From Arthrobacter jiangjiafuii (GTDB lineage Bacteria; Actinomycetota; Actinomycetes; Actinomycetales; Micrococcaceae): 64,000 bases of DNA. Below are positions 54,749 to 63,317 of the stretch, one piece after another. Location: positions 1,984,001 to 2,048,000 of the forward strand of contig NZ_CP076022.1 in assembly GCF_018622995.1 (NCBI RefSeq). The letters run 5' to 3'. The first letter of the stretch is position 1; each line of letters begins with the position of its first letter. The notes below the pieces were generated by a model. It did no database searches. It saw only the letters and a list, made by a program, of their open reading frames with translations, and was not told the DNA's origin. A program made the translations under genes and the position numbers.

Positions 54749-56473
54749 ATGACTGATTCCACTTCATCGAGTGACTCCACGGCGTCGACCGGCTCATCCG
54801 TCCCATCGGGCGACCAGGCGAAAGCCAAGGCCAAGCAGACAGCCAAAATCACCATCGGCGCCCTGGCCGTCATGAACATCGTGGCCGTGGTCAGCCTCCG
54901 CGGCCTGCCCGCCGAGGCGGAGTACGGGTTGAGTTCGATCTTCTACTACGTGCTTGCTGCTGTGGTCTTCCTTATTCCGGTGTCCCTCGTCGCCGCCGAA
55001 CTGGCCACGGGCTGGCCGGAACAGGGCGGCGTGTTCCGCTGGGTGGGTGAAGCGTTCGGCCCGCGCTGGGCCTTCGTCGCCATGTTCATGCTGTTCATCG
55101 AGGTCAGTATCTGGTTCCCCACCGTCCTGACGTTTGGAGCCGTGTCACTGGCCTACACCGGGACCGACCAAAACCTTGATGCGCAGCTCTCGGGAAACAA
55201 GGCCTTTGTCCTGGCGGTGGTGCTGGTGGTCTACTGGCTGGCTACCTTCATCGCCTTCCGGGGCGCCTCCGCGTTCTCGAAGGTGGCCCAGTGGGGCGGC
55301 ATCGTCGGCACCATCATTCCGGCCGCCGTCCTGATCGTGCTGGGATTCTCCTACTACTTCGCAGGAAACACCCCGCAGATCGAGATGGGCTGGGGTGAAC
55401 TGGTTCCGGACTTCTCCAACTTCTCCAATGTGGTGCTGGCGGCGAGTATTTTCCTCTTTTACGCCGGCATGGAAATGAACGCCATCCACGTCAAGGAAGT
55501 GAAGAACCCGACCCGTGACTATCCGCTCGCCGTGCTGATCGCTGCACTGGGGACCGTGGTCATCTTCGTGCTGGGCACCTTGGCCATTGCGTTCGTGGTG
55601 CCGCAGGCGGACATCAACCTCACCCAATCCCTGCTGACCTCCTACAACGACATGTTCGAGTGGGCCGGCATCGGCTGGGCCGGGCCCATCATTGCGGCCA
55701 TGCTGTTGATCGGCGTCCTCGCCGGGGTGGTGACCTGGGTGGCCGGTCCGTCCAGCGGCCTGCTCGCAGTGGCGAAGGCCGGCTATCTGCCCCGGTTCTG
55801 GCAGCGCACCAACAAGCACGGCATGGGCGTCCACATCATGCTTTTCCAGGCATTTGTGGTCACGGCCCTGGGGCTGGTCTACGTGGTGCTGCCTTCAGTG
55901 CAGGCCGCGTACCAGATCCTGAGCCAGCTCACCGTGATCCTGTACCTGATCATGTACCTGCTGATGTTCGGGGCCGCCATGTACCTGCGGTACACCCAGC
56001 CCAACCGGCCCCGGCCCTACCGGGTGCCCGGCGGCGAAGCAGGCATGTGGGTGGTGGGCGGCATCGGTTTCCTGGGCTCGCTGATGGCCTTTATCTTCAG
56101 CTTCATCCCGCCGGACCAGATTTCCGTCGGATCCCCCGCGCTCTATGTGGGCATCCTGGCGGGCGGGGCGGCGTTCTTCTTCATCCTTCCCCTGGTGATC
56201 TACGCACTGCGCAAACCGCACTGGCGGGATCCGGCCAACAGTTTCGCACCCTTTACCTGGGAGCTGGAGCACCGCCATCCGGGGGTGCAGACACAGTCCT
56301 CGGTTCCAACCGCGGTGCTGACTGACCGGGCGCTCGGCGCTGCCGGAAGCTCCGCGGGGCAACCGGGCACGGCAGCCGGTGACGCACCTGCTGCAGGACA
56401 ACCCGGAGAAGCCGGCAAACCGCCGCTTCGGCCCCGTCCGGGACCGGCCATGGGAGGAAGTGCAGCACCGTGA
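54749..56473 (+). CDS. gadC: glutamate/GABA antiporter-type APC transporter
   Basis: Membrane exchanger of 574 residues with about 12 helices of the APC fold. It resembles GadC: IVAVVSLRGLPAEAEYGLSSIFYY, ELATGWPEQGGVFRWVGEAFG and FFYAGMEMNAIHVKEVKNP-like segments (here FLFYAGMEMNAIHVKEVKNP) are typical. It should import glutamate and export GABA. The last 70 residues are an unstructured Pro/Ala/Gly-rich tail. The ATG at 54749 follows CAGGAG by about 10 bases. The end overlaps glsA by 4 bp (GTGA). Confidence 0.92.
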   Translation: MTDSTSSSDSTASTGSSVPSGDQAKAKAKQTAKITIGALAVMNIVAVVSLRGLPAEAEYGLSSIFYYVLAAVVFLIPVSLVAAELATGWPEQGGVFRWVGEAFGPRWAFVAMFMLFIEVSIWFPTVLTFGAVSLAYTGTDQNLDAQLSGNKAFVLAVVLVVYWLATFIAFRGASAFSKVAQWGGIVGTIIPAAVLIVLGFSYYFAGNTPQIEMGWGELVPDFSNFSNVVLAASIFLFYAGMEMNAIHVKEVKNPTRDYPLAVLIAALGTVVIFVLGTLAIAFVVPQADINLTQSLLTSYNDMFEWAGIGWAGPIIAAMLLIGVLAGVVTWVAGPSSGLLAVAKAGYLPRFWQRTNKHGMGVHIMLFQAFVVTALGLVYVVLPSVQAAYQILSQLTVILYLIMYLLMFGAAMYLRYTQPNRPRPYRVPGGEAGMWVVGGIGFLGSLMAFIFSFIPPDQISVGSPALYVGILAGGAAFFFILPLVIYALRKPHWRDPANSFAPFTWELEHRHPGVQTQSSVPTAVLTDRALGAAGSSAGQPGTAAGDAPAAGQPGEAGKPPLRPRPGPAMGGSAAP

Positions 56474-57420
56474 TCCCCGACAAAGCGGCCATCAGGCAGG
56501 CTGTCCAGGCAGCCCACGCCGACCATGCCAACGACACCGGCGGCGCCAACGCCAGTTACATCCCCTATCTGGCGTCGGTGGATCCGGCCTTGTTCGGCGT
56601 ATGCGTGGTGACGGCAGACGGCGAGGTGTTCGAAGCCGGTGATGCCCGGTTCGAATTTGCGCTCGAATCCATCTCCAAGGTGTTCTCCATGGCCCTGGCC
56701 ATGCAGGACGTTGGCCTGCCGGAGTTCCACGACAAGGTGGGGGCCGATCCCACCGGTGAGCCGTTCAACTCCGTCATTGCGTTGGCACTGCACGGGGACA
56801 AACCGCTGTCCCCGCTGGTAAACGCCGGTGCCATGTCCACGGTCTCACTGATACCGGCGGCCTCCCCGGAGGAACGGTGGGCAAAGATCCTCAATATGCA
56901 GAGCGCCTTTGCCGGCCGCCGGATCAGCCTGAGTGACGATGTGAACAACTCGGAGCAGTCCACCAACTTCCACAACCGGGCGATCGCGTGGCTGTTGTAT
57001 TCGGGCGGCACCATGTATTCGGATCCAATGGAGGCGTGCGAGGTGTACACCCGCCAGTGTTCCACCCTGGTCACCACCGCTGACCTGGCCACCATGGGGG
57101 CTACCGTGGCTGCACGCGGCCGGAACCCGGTGAGCGGCGAACAGGTCTTTGACCCGTCACTGGTCCCGCCGATCCTGGCGGAAATGACGATGGAAGGCCT
57201 GTACACCGCTTCCGGGGACTGGGCCTACAAAGTGGGTCTGCCGGGCAAGAGCGGCGTGGGCGGGGGGATCCTGGCCATCATGCCGGGCACCTTGGCCATC
57301 GCCGCGTTCTCACCGCCGCTGGATCCGGCGGGCAACAGCGTCAAGGCGCAGAAGGCGGTAGCCCAAGTGGCTTCGGCGCTGAACCTGAACATCTACAACG
57401 CGACGGACTTCGCCCAGTAG
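56470..57420 (+). CDS. glsA: glutaminase A
   Basis: Serine-dependent glutaminase, 316 residues, which hydrolyses glutamine to glutamate and ammonia. The catalytic SxxK reads SISKVF near residue 60, with NSVIAL and PLVNAGAMSTV further on, all standard for the beta-lactamase-like glutaminase fold. The GTG at 56470 lies inside the end of gadC (4-bp overlap), so it is coupled to it. Together with gadB and gadC the product would supply glutamate for decarboxylation and ammonia to neutralise acid. It is convergent with the IclR gene, 11 bp apart. Confidence 0.95.
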   Translation: MIPDKAAIRQAVQAAHADHANDTGGANASYIPYLASVDPALFGVCVVTADGEVFEAGDARFEFALESISKVFSMALAMQDVGLPEFHDKVGADPTGEPFNSVIALALHGDKPLSPLVNAGAMSTVSLIPAASPEERWAKILNMQSAFAGRRISLSDDVNNSEQSTNFHNRAIAWLLYSGGTMYSDPMEACEVYTRQCSTLVTTADLATMGATVAARGRNPVSGEQVFDPSLVPPILAEMTMEGLYTASGDWAYKVGLPGKSGVGGGILAIMPGTLAIAAFSPPLDPAGNSVKAQKAVAQVASALNLNIYNATDFAQ

Positions 57421-57431
57421 GTGCTGCCCGT

Positions 57432-58196
57432 TCAGCGGATGTTGAGATCGGCGGTGATGCGCTGCGCCGCCGATCTCAGCAGGGGCACCACGGTTTCCTC
57501 CAGCGACTCATCCGGATCGCGGTGCATCTGCAGGGACACATTGGCCGCTGCGACCACTGACCCGTAGCGGGACACCGGCACCGCCACCCCGCGCAGCCCG
57601 CCCTCGAGTTCGTCACTGACCCTGGCCCAGCCGCGGCTGCCGGCCAGCTCCACTTCCGCACGGAGCTCGTCCAGGGTCGAAACGGAGTGCGGCGTGTAGG
57701 GCTTCAGTTCCACGGCGTTCAGGTGGGCCTCACGCGCTTCCGGTTCCAGGGCCGCGATCAGGACCCGGCCCATTGACGTTGCCCAGGCCGGAAAACGGGT
57801 TCCGACATTCACGGAAACGTGCACCAGCCGTGGCGGTGCCACCCGGGCGACATAGACGACATGCATACCGTCCAGGATGCACAGTGAGGTGGTCTCCCCC
57901 AGCTCGGCAGCCAGCGCCTTGAGATGGGGTTCCGCCAACGTGGGCAGGGAGAGCGTGGCCAGGAAGGCAGAGCCGATGTCCAGGGAGCGCGGCGCCAGTT
58001 CAAACAGGGAACCGCTGCTGCTGAGATAGCCCAGATCGCACAGCGTCAGCAGGAACCGCCGTGCAGCAGCGCGGCTAAGATCAGCGGCCGCTGCCACCGA
58101 GCTGACGCTGTGCCGGGGGTGTTCGGGCGTAAAGGCTCCAAGGACCGCGAAGGTCTTCTCCACGGATTTGACGTAGTACGGGTCGTCGGCCCCCAC
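57432..58196 (-). CDS. IclR-family transcriptional regulator, PcaR/PobR-like
   Basis: A 254-residue regulator. The N-terminal winged helix-turn-helix spans about 10-70 (SVSSVAAAADLSRAAARRFLLTL), and the C-terminal effector domain about 85-250 contains SLCILDGMHVVYVARV and SRGWARVSDELEGGLRGVAVPV. The last stretches fit the aromatic-acid branch (PcaR, PobR, PcaU). It is immediately downstream (2-bp gap) of the dehydratase gene, so it likely controls the quinate/shikimate genes and the divergent permease. ATG/GTG at 58196 has no strong ribosome site and is probably coupled. Confidence 0.9.
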   Translation of the reverse strand: MGADDPYYVKSVEKTFAVLGAFTPEHPRHSVSSVAAAADLSRAAARRFLLTLCDLGYLSSSGSLFELAPRSLDIGSAFLATLSLPTLAEPHLKALAAELGETTSLCILDGMHVVYVARVAPPRLVHVSVNVGTRFPAWATSMGRVLIAALEPEAREAHLNAVELKPYTPHSVSTLDELRAEVELAGSRGWARVSDELEGGLRGVAVPVSRYGSVVAAANVSLQMHRDPDESLEETVVPLLRSAAQRITADLNIR

Positions 58197-58198
58197 GG

Positions 58199-60106
58199 CT
58201 AGCGCCGTCCCGCCCTGCCGGCACTGCGGACGCTGCCGGCACTGCGCGAACGGGCGTACTGTGCGGCAAGGCGCACCGGTGCGTTGGGGGCGCCGTAGCC
58301 GTCGTAACCGCTCCGGCGCTCCACGACCTCGAAGAACACGTTTCCCACGGTGGCCGTGTAGAAATGCAGGAATTCGCCGTCGGCGTCGCGGTCATACAGC
58401 AGGTTCAGCGACCTCAGGGTCTCCAGCAGATTCCCGTCCAGCCGGAAGCGGGCCCGCAGGTCCTCATAGTAGTTGGGCGGGACCGGCAGGAATTCCAGGC
58501 CACGCTGTTGCGCCTGCCGGGCCAGCGCCACCACGTCGGTGCAGGCAAAAGCCACGTGCTGCGGATAGTCCGAACCGCCGCGGGGGCCGCCCTGCTCCAG
58601 GGCAAGCGGCGCGATGTTCAGGGCCAGCCGGACCGTGCCGTCGTCGTTGCGCATCACCTGGCTGCGCACCAGGCCCATGGGGCTCGGAACTTCCTGCGAG
58701 GCCCGGGGCGCCAGCGAAAGGGTGGATTCGTAGAACAGCACCGCCTCGTCAAAGTGCTGCCAGGGCTGGGACAGGTTGATGTGGTCAATGTGCGTGATCA
58801 GCCCGGCCGGATCCGGCCCGGAGCCGGCTGCCGTCTCCTGCGGTGCGCCAAATTCCTCCGCCCAGGCCACTATGCCGTCCGGAGTGGATTCGCAAAGGAA
58901 GATTTCAGTGGAATCGGGAGCCGAGACTGCCTGCAGAACGGCTTCGTCGGCCTGGCTGCGCCTGCTGACGGGCAGGGCCTTCAGCTGCACGGCCCGTGAG
59001 GCAGCCGCCAGCGGATCCTGGACATCCAGCCCCAGCGCGGAGATGCCCGGCATCAGCCCGCGGGCCTGCTGCTGGTTGATGATCATCCGGGCACTTCCGG
59101 CACTCCAGAGCTGCACCGGCTTGCTGCGGTGCCTGCCTTCGCACCGGAACCCGAGCTGGAACAGCAGCTCCTCGACGTCGGCGGTTTCTTCGGCCTTGAC
59201 CTCGGCGAAATTGAAACCGGTCGGCTCGGCCACTGCCGGCAGCGTGGCGAGCTTCATGGGGTAGGCGTTGGCTTCGGCATCCTGTTCGGCCAGGAAAACC
59301 GAGGTGCGCTCCTCCAGCCAGATCAGCGAACGCATGGCATCCACGGCCGTGCGTTCCTCGGCGGTCTGCCGGAACACGTCATTGAAGATTTCCAGTGACA
59401 CAGGCCCGTCGTAACCGCTCCGGACCAGGTGGGCCATGAAGGTGGTGAGGTCAAAGGCGCCCTCACCGGGGAACACCCGGTAGTGGCGGCTCCAGGAGAG
59501 CACGTCCATGGACAGCTCCGGTGCGTCAGCCAGCTGGACAAAGAAGATCTTTTCGGCAGGGATTTTCTCGATTCCGGCCGGATCCCAGCGGCGGGAGAGG
59601 ATGTGGAAACTGTCCAGGCAGGTGCCAACGTTTGGATGATCGGCCAGGTCCACGATCCGCTGGGCGTGCTCAAAGTCGTTCACGTACCGGCCCCAGGCCA
59701 GTGCCTCGTAGGCGAGCCGGATACCGTAACGGGCGGCGAGCTCGCCCAGGCGGCGCAGCTGGGCGGCCGCGAGGACGTCGTCGTCGATGGTGGCGGTGGC
59801 GACGTTGCTGCAGACCAGCATGGTGTCGGTGCCCAGACGGTTCATCAGCTCGAATTTGGCCTCCGCCCGGTACAGATTTTCCGCCAGGAGGTCCTCGGTC
59901 ACGCCTTCAAAGTCCCGGAAGGGCTGGAACAGGTCCAAGGTCAGGCCCAGCCCTGCAGCCAGATCGCGGATTTCCTCCGGGCTGGAGGGGGAAACCAGCA
60001 GGTCCTGCTCGAAAATCTCGATGCCGTCGAATCCCGCTGCTGCACACGCGTTCATCTTCTCTTCGAGTGTGCCGCTGAGGCAGACCGTGGCAATGGAGGT
60101 ACGCAT
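58199..60106 (-). CDS. quiC: 3-dehydroshikimate dehydratase fused to a VOC (HPPD-like) domain
   Basis: A 635-residue two-domain protein. The first 280 residues are a TIM-barrel sugar-isomerase/QuiC-like domain (MRTSIATVCLSGTLEEKMNA, with AYEALAWGRYVNDFEHA and GTCLDSFHILSR as metal-binding segments); this converts 3-dehydroshikimate to protocatechuate. The second part, about 420-610, is a VOC domain related to 4-hydroxyphenylpyruvate dioxygenase, with HIDHINLSQP and FFEVVERR; it is known in QuiC1-type enzymes. ATG at 60106 has GGGAGAA 8 bases upstream. The 3' end is 2 bp before the IclR gene; the 5' end is 13 bp after the stop of the dehydrogenase. Confidence 0.92.
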   Translation of the reverse strand: MRTSIATVCLSGTLEEKMNACAAAGFDGIEIFEQDLLVSPSSPEEIRDLAAGLGLTLDLFQPFRDFEGVTEDLLAENLYRAEAKFELMNRLGTDTMLVCSNVATATIDDDVLAAAQLRRLGELAARYGIRLAYEALAWGRYVNDFEHAQRIVDLADHPNVGTCLDSFHILSRRWDPAGIEKIPAEKIFFVQLADAPELSMDVLSWSRHYRVFPGEGAFDLTTFMAHLVRSGYDGPVSLEIFNDVFRQTAEERTAVDAMRSLIWLEERTSVFLAEQDAEANAYPMKLATLPAVAEPTGFNFAEVKAEETADVEELLFQLGFRCEGRHRSKPVQLWSAGSARMIINQQQARGLMPGISALGLDVQDPLAAASRAVQLKALPVSRRSQADEAVLQAVSAPDSTEIFLCESTPDGIVAWAEEFGAPQETAAGSGPDPAGLITHIDHINLSQPWQHFDEAVLFYESTLSLAPRASQEVPSPMGLVRSQVMRNDDGTVRLALNIAPLALEQGGPRGGSDYPQHVAFACTDVVALARQAQQRGLEFLPVPPNYYEDLRARFRLDGNLLETLRSLNLLYDRDADGEFLHFYTATVGNVFFEVVERRSGYDGYGAPNAPVRLAAQYARSRSAGSVRSAGRAGRR

Positions 60107-60119
60107 GATCGGTTCTCCC

Positions 60120-61022
60120 CTACAGTCCGCGTGCAATCAGGTCCAGGAAATGCTCCCGCATTCGCTGCGCATCGGGCCGGATGCCCGTGATCAGCTCAAA
60201 GGCATCAACGGCCTGCCCCACGGCCATATACCCGCCGTCGAGCACCGCGCAGCCCTTGGCCCGCGCACCCAGGACCAGTTCGGTCTCCAGCGGGCGGTAG
60301 ACGACGTCGGCCACCCACTGATCGGGGGAGATCAAGTCCAGGTCCAGCGGCAATCCGGGATGGGAGTGCATTCCCACCGGAGTGGCGTGTACCAGCCCGT
60401 CCGCCTCGGCCAGGGCTGCCGGCAGCCCGGCCGCCGGGGCAGCGGTTACCAGGGCCTCAGGGAACAGCCGGCCCAGGGCCTCGGCGCGCTCCTGCGCCCT
60501 GGCCGGAGCCAGGTCGATCAGGGTCAGCTCCGCCGCTCCCGCCTTCAGCAGGGCGTAGGCCACGGCTGCACCGGCGCCACCCACGCCAAGCTGGACCACG
60601 CTGTCCAGCGCCGCCGACGGCAGTCCGGCCGCCAGCGCCGTGGTGAACCCGGAGAAATCGGTGTTGTGCCCCACGAACTTTCCGTCCCGGATCAGGACGG
60701 TATTCACAGCACCCAGCCGCGCGGCGTCGTCGGACACCTCGTCCAGGAACTGCAGGACCAGCTGCTTGCAGGGATGGGTGATGTTGAAGGCGTTGAAGCC
60801 CAGATCGCGGCCGCGGTGCAACAGTTCCCGCAGCTGCGCTGCCGTGTCCCCGGGACCGCCGTCGTCGCCACCCACCGGAACCAGCGTGGAGAGATCGACG
60901 GGGCGGTAGAGGTAGCGCAGGCCCAGCTGGCCAGCCTCCTGCTCATGCATGGGCGGGGTCAGCGAGGGCGTGACACCCTCGCCGATGAGGCCGACCAAAT
61001 AGGATTCCGAGGGGCTGCTCAC
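60120..61022 (-). CDS. quinate/shikimate dehydrogenase, NAD-type
   Basis: A 300-residue AroE/YdiB-family enzyme that oxidises quinate or shikimate. The substrate motif is SLTPPMHE, with Thr rather than Ser at the second contact, as in quinate-using enzymes of Corynebacterium. The catalytic Lys and Asp lie in ITHPCKQ and HNTDFSGF. The Rossmann motif GVGGAGAAVAYALL is followed by LIDLAPARAQ, where the Asp after the second strand favours NAD over NADP. This supports a catabolic rather than biosynthetic role. It leads the dehydratase-IclR unit and is divergent from the permease. Confidence 0.92.
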   Translation of the reverse strand: MSSPSESYLVGLIGEGVTPSLTPPMHEQEAGQLGLRYLYRPVDLSTLVPVGGDDGGPGDTAAQLRELLHRGRDLGFNAFNITHPCKQLVLQFLDEVSDDAARLGAVNTVLIRDGKFVGHNTDFSGFTTALAAGLPSAALDSVVQLGVGGAGAAVAYALLKAGAAELTLIDLAPARAQERAEALGRLFPEALVTAAPAAGLPAALAEADGLVHATPVGMHSHPGLPLDLDLISPDQWVADVVYRPLETELVLGARAKGCAVLDGGYMAVGQAVDAFELITGIRPDAQRMREHFLDLIARGL

Positions 61023-61141
61023 ACCGATGTTCCTTCCGCTGCCGCCGGGCGCTGCCCGCCGTGTCCGTGCTTTCCTGCCGGTTTGTCATCTGGGGGGCCA
61101 CGTTGCCGCACCCCACCCTTGTGAGCTACATTACTTGAACT

Positions 61142-61176
61142 GTACGAATTATGCACACGTGTGCGCTAAGCGCACA
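61142..61176. promoter_or_regulatory. palindromic operator candidates between the divergent quinate genes
   Basis: A perfect palindrome GTGCGCTAAGCGCAC (61161-61175, extended by one base pair to 61160-61176) overlaps a second, GCACACGTGTGC (61153-61164). A related imperfect site GTACGAATTATGCAC is at 61142-61156. The main palindrome resembles PcaR/PcaU-type sites (GTTCGATAATCGCAC). The 226-bp gap holds no other clear feature. Confidence 0.6.
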
Positions 61177-61248
61177 GTGGAGAATGGCCGCAGTTGATAG
61201 ACCGCGCCAAATCACCAACAGCGCACCTGCCAACAGGAGACCCCCCCC

Positions 61249-62556
61249 ATGACCGAGACTGTTCCGGCCGATAAGACACAGGCCAAAACACCCAAAAAGG
61301 CAGCGGCCGCCAGCTTCATGGGCAGCGCCGTCGAGTACTACGATTTCTTCATCTTCGGAACAGCTGCAGCGCTGATCTTTCCGTTTGTCTTCTTCCCTGA
61401 CTCCAGTGCGCAGGCCTCCGTCATGTCGCTGGCGACGTTCGGCTTCGCCTACATTGCCCGCCCCGTGGGCGCAGTGGTGCTGGGCCACTTCGGGGACCGC
61501 GTGGGGCGCCAGAAGGTCCTGATGTTCACGCTGGTCCTCATGGGTGCCTCCACCTTCCTGATCGGCTGCCTTCCCAGCTTCGACGTCATCGGCTGGTGGG
61601 CACCTGTTCTTCTGGTGCTGTGCCGCCTGATGCAGGGCCTCTCCGCCGCAGGCGAGCAGGCCGGTGCCAGTTCCCTCACGCTCGAGCACGCACCGGAAAA
61701 CCGCCGCTCCTTCTTTACCTCCTGGACCCTCACCGGCACCCAGGGTGGACAGATCCTGGCCGCCCTGGTCTTCATCCCCGTCCTGGCGCTGCCGGATGAC
61801 ATCAAATACGGCATCGGCTGGCGCATTCCGTTCTGGCTCAGCGCCGTCGTCGTCGTAGTCACCTACTTCATCCGCCGTTCCCTGCATGAAACGCCCACCT
61901 TCGCGGATGCCAAGGCCAACAACCAGATTTCCAAGCTCCCCGTCGGCGATTTGCTGAAGCACCACTGGCGCGACGTGCTGCGCGTGATCTGCTGCGCGTT
62001 CATCGCCGCTGTTTCCACCGTGTACGGAACGCTGGCGATCAAGTACGGAACGGAAGTCGGCAACGTCAAGGAGGACATCACCCTCTGGCTGGTGGTGGCC
62101 GGCAACGTGGTGGCCCTGGGCACACAGCCGCTGTTCGGCAGCCTGGCTGACCGGATCGGCCGCAAGCCCGTCTTCATTTACGGCGCCCTGTCCTCCGCCG
62201 CGATCATGCCGTTCTACCTGCTGTCGATGGAATCGGGAAACACGCTCCTGCAGTTCGTGCTGTCCGTGGCGGTCTTCTCCGGCGGCTACGCAGCGGCCAA
62301 CGCCGTCTGGCCATCCTTCTACGCTGAAATGTTCAGCGCCAAGGTGCGGTTCTCGGGCCTGGCAATCGGCACCCAGCTGGGCTTCCTCATGGCCGGCTTT
62401 GCGCCGTCCATCGTTGCCGCACTGGGTGGCCTGGAGCCGGGCGGCTGGGTGGTCATCAGCCTCTTCACTGCGGCGATCAGCCTGATTGCGTCCGTATCGG
62501 CGCTGACGGCCAAGGAAACGTACAAGATTCCCACCGCACAGCTGGGCATGCGCTAA
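61249..62556 (+). CDS. MFS transporter, metabolite:H+ symporter family, ShiA-like
   Basis: A 435-residue permease with about 12 helices and the MHS family pattern: SAVEYYDFFIFGTAAALIF near residue 25, GHFGDRVGRQKVL (motif A) and RLMQGLSAAGEQAG. The MHS family includes shikimate permease ShiA, alpha-ketoglutarate and citrate transporters. The divergent quinate/shikimate enzymes make quinate or shikimate the most likely cargo. AGGAGA lies upstream of the ATG at 61249, separated by a run of eight C. It is convergent with the SDR gene, overlapping by 4 bp. Confidence 0.92.
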   Translation: MTETVPADKTQAKTPKKAAAASFMGSAVEYYDFFIFGTAAALIFPFVFFPDSSAQASVMSLATFGFAYIARPVGAVVLGHFGDRVGRQKVLMFTLVLMGASTFLIGCLPSFDVIGWWAPVLLVLCRLMQGLSAAGEQAGASSLTLEHAPENRRSFFTSWTLTGTQGGQILAALVFIPVLALPDDIKYGIGWRIPFWLSAVVVVVTYFIRRSLHETPTFADAKANNQISKLPVGDLLKHHWRDVLRVICCAFIAAVSTVYGTLAIKYGTEVGNVKEDITLWLVVAGNVVALGTQPLFGSLADRIGRKPVFIYGALSSAAIMPFYLLSMESGNTLLQFVLSVAVFSGGYAAANAVWPSFYAEMFSAKVRFSGLAIGTQLGFLMAGFAPSIVAALGGLEPGGWVVISLFTAAISLIASVSALTAKETYKIPTAQLGMR

Positions 62557-63317
62557 AGCTGGATCCCCCGGGACAGTCCGCCGTCCACCAGTATGTTGGC
62601 CCCCGTGACCCTTGAGGCACGGGGGCTGGCAACGAAGACGACGACGTCGGCCACCTCCGCCGGAGTGCCCATCCGCCCGGTCGGGTTGGCGCCCAGGGCC
62701 GATGCAAAACCCTCTGGATCCTCTTCCTGCATGATCGCAAAGAAGCTGCCCGGGAAATAGGTGTGCCCCGCGCTGACTGTATTGGCCCGGATACCCCGGG
62801 CCGCAAGCCGGTGCGCCTGGCCTGCCACGTAACCGACGACGGCTGTCTTGGCAGTGCCATAGGGACCGGCGGCGAAGTCAGCTTCGCGGCCCGCGACGCC
62901 GGAGACGGCCACTATTGATGCCGTGCGGCTTTCCATCAGGTAAGGCAGGGCGGCCTTCACCAGCCGCACTGTCCCCATCAGGTCAACCTGCAGGGCGAGG
63001 CCCCAGGTTTCATCGGTGTCATCCAGGACCATCACGGCAGCGCAGGACACCACGATGTCGATTCCGTCGAAGAGCAGTGCACAGTCACTGACCCACCGGG
63101 CCAGCTCGCCCTGATGGGTGACGTCGACGGTGGAGCCGGCAATCCGGCCTTCGGCGTTCGCCGCCACCTGCTCCTCGGTCATGTGGACCTCATACGCGGT
63201 GCGCGCACAGAATCCAACGCTGGCGCCCTCCCTGGCGAATGCCTGCACCACTGCGCGGCCAATGCCGCGGGTGCCGCCGGTAACGAGTACTTTCTTTCCG
63301 GCCAGTGACAAGTCCAT
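62553..63317 (-). CDS. short-chain dehydrogenase/reductase (SDR) family oxidoreductase
   Basis: A 254-residue classical SDR. The nucleotide-binding motif is TGGTRGIGRA (residues 14-23), the catalytic Ser is in VAVSGVAG, and Tyr and Lys are in GPYGTAK with the normal spacing. The C-terminus DVVVFVASPRASRVTGANILVDGG is typical. The substrate is not predictable, although the quinate genes nearby make an aromatic or alicyclic alcohol possible. ATG at 63317 starts directly after the TAA of the upstream gene, so the two are likely co-translated. Confidence 0.9.
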   Translation of the reverse strand: MDLSLAGKKVLVTGGTRGIGRAVVQAFAREGASVGFCARTAYEVHMTEEQVAANAEGRIAGSTVDVTHQGELARWVSDCALLFDGIDIVVSCAAVMVLDDTDETWGLALQVDLMGTVRLVKAALPYLMESRTASIVAVSGVAGREADFAAGPYGTAKTAVVGYVAGQAHRLAARGIRANTVSAGHTYFPGSFFAIMQEEDPEGFASALGANPTGRMGTPAEVADVVVFVASPRASRVTGANILVDGGLSRGIQL

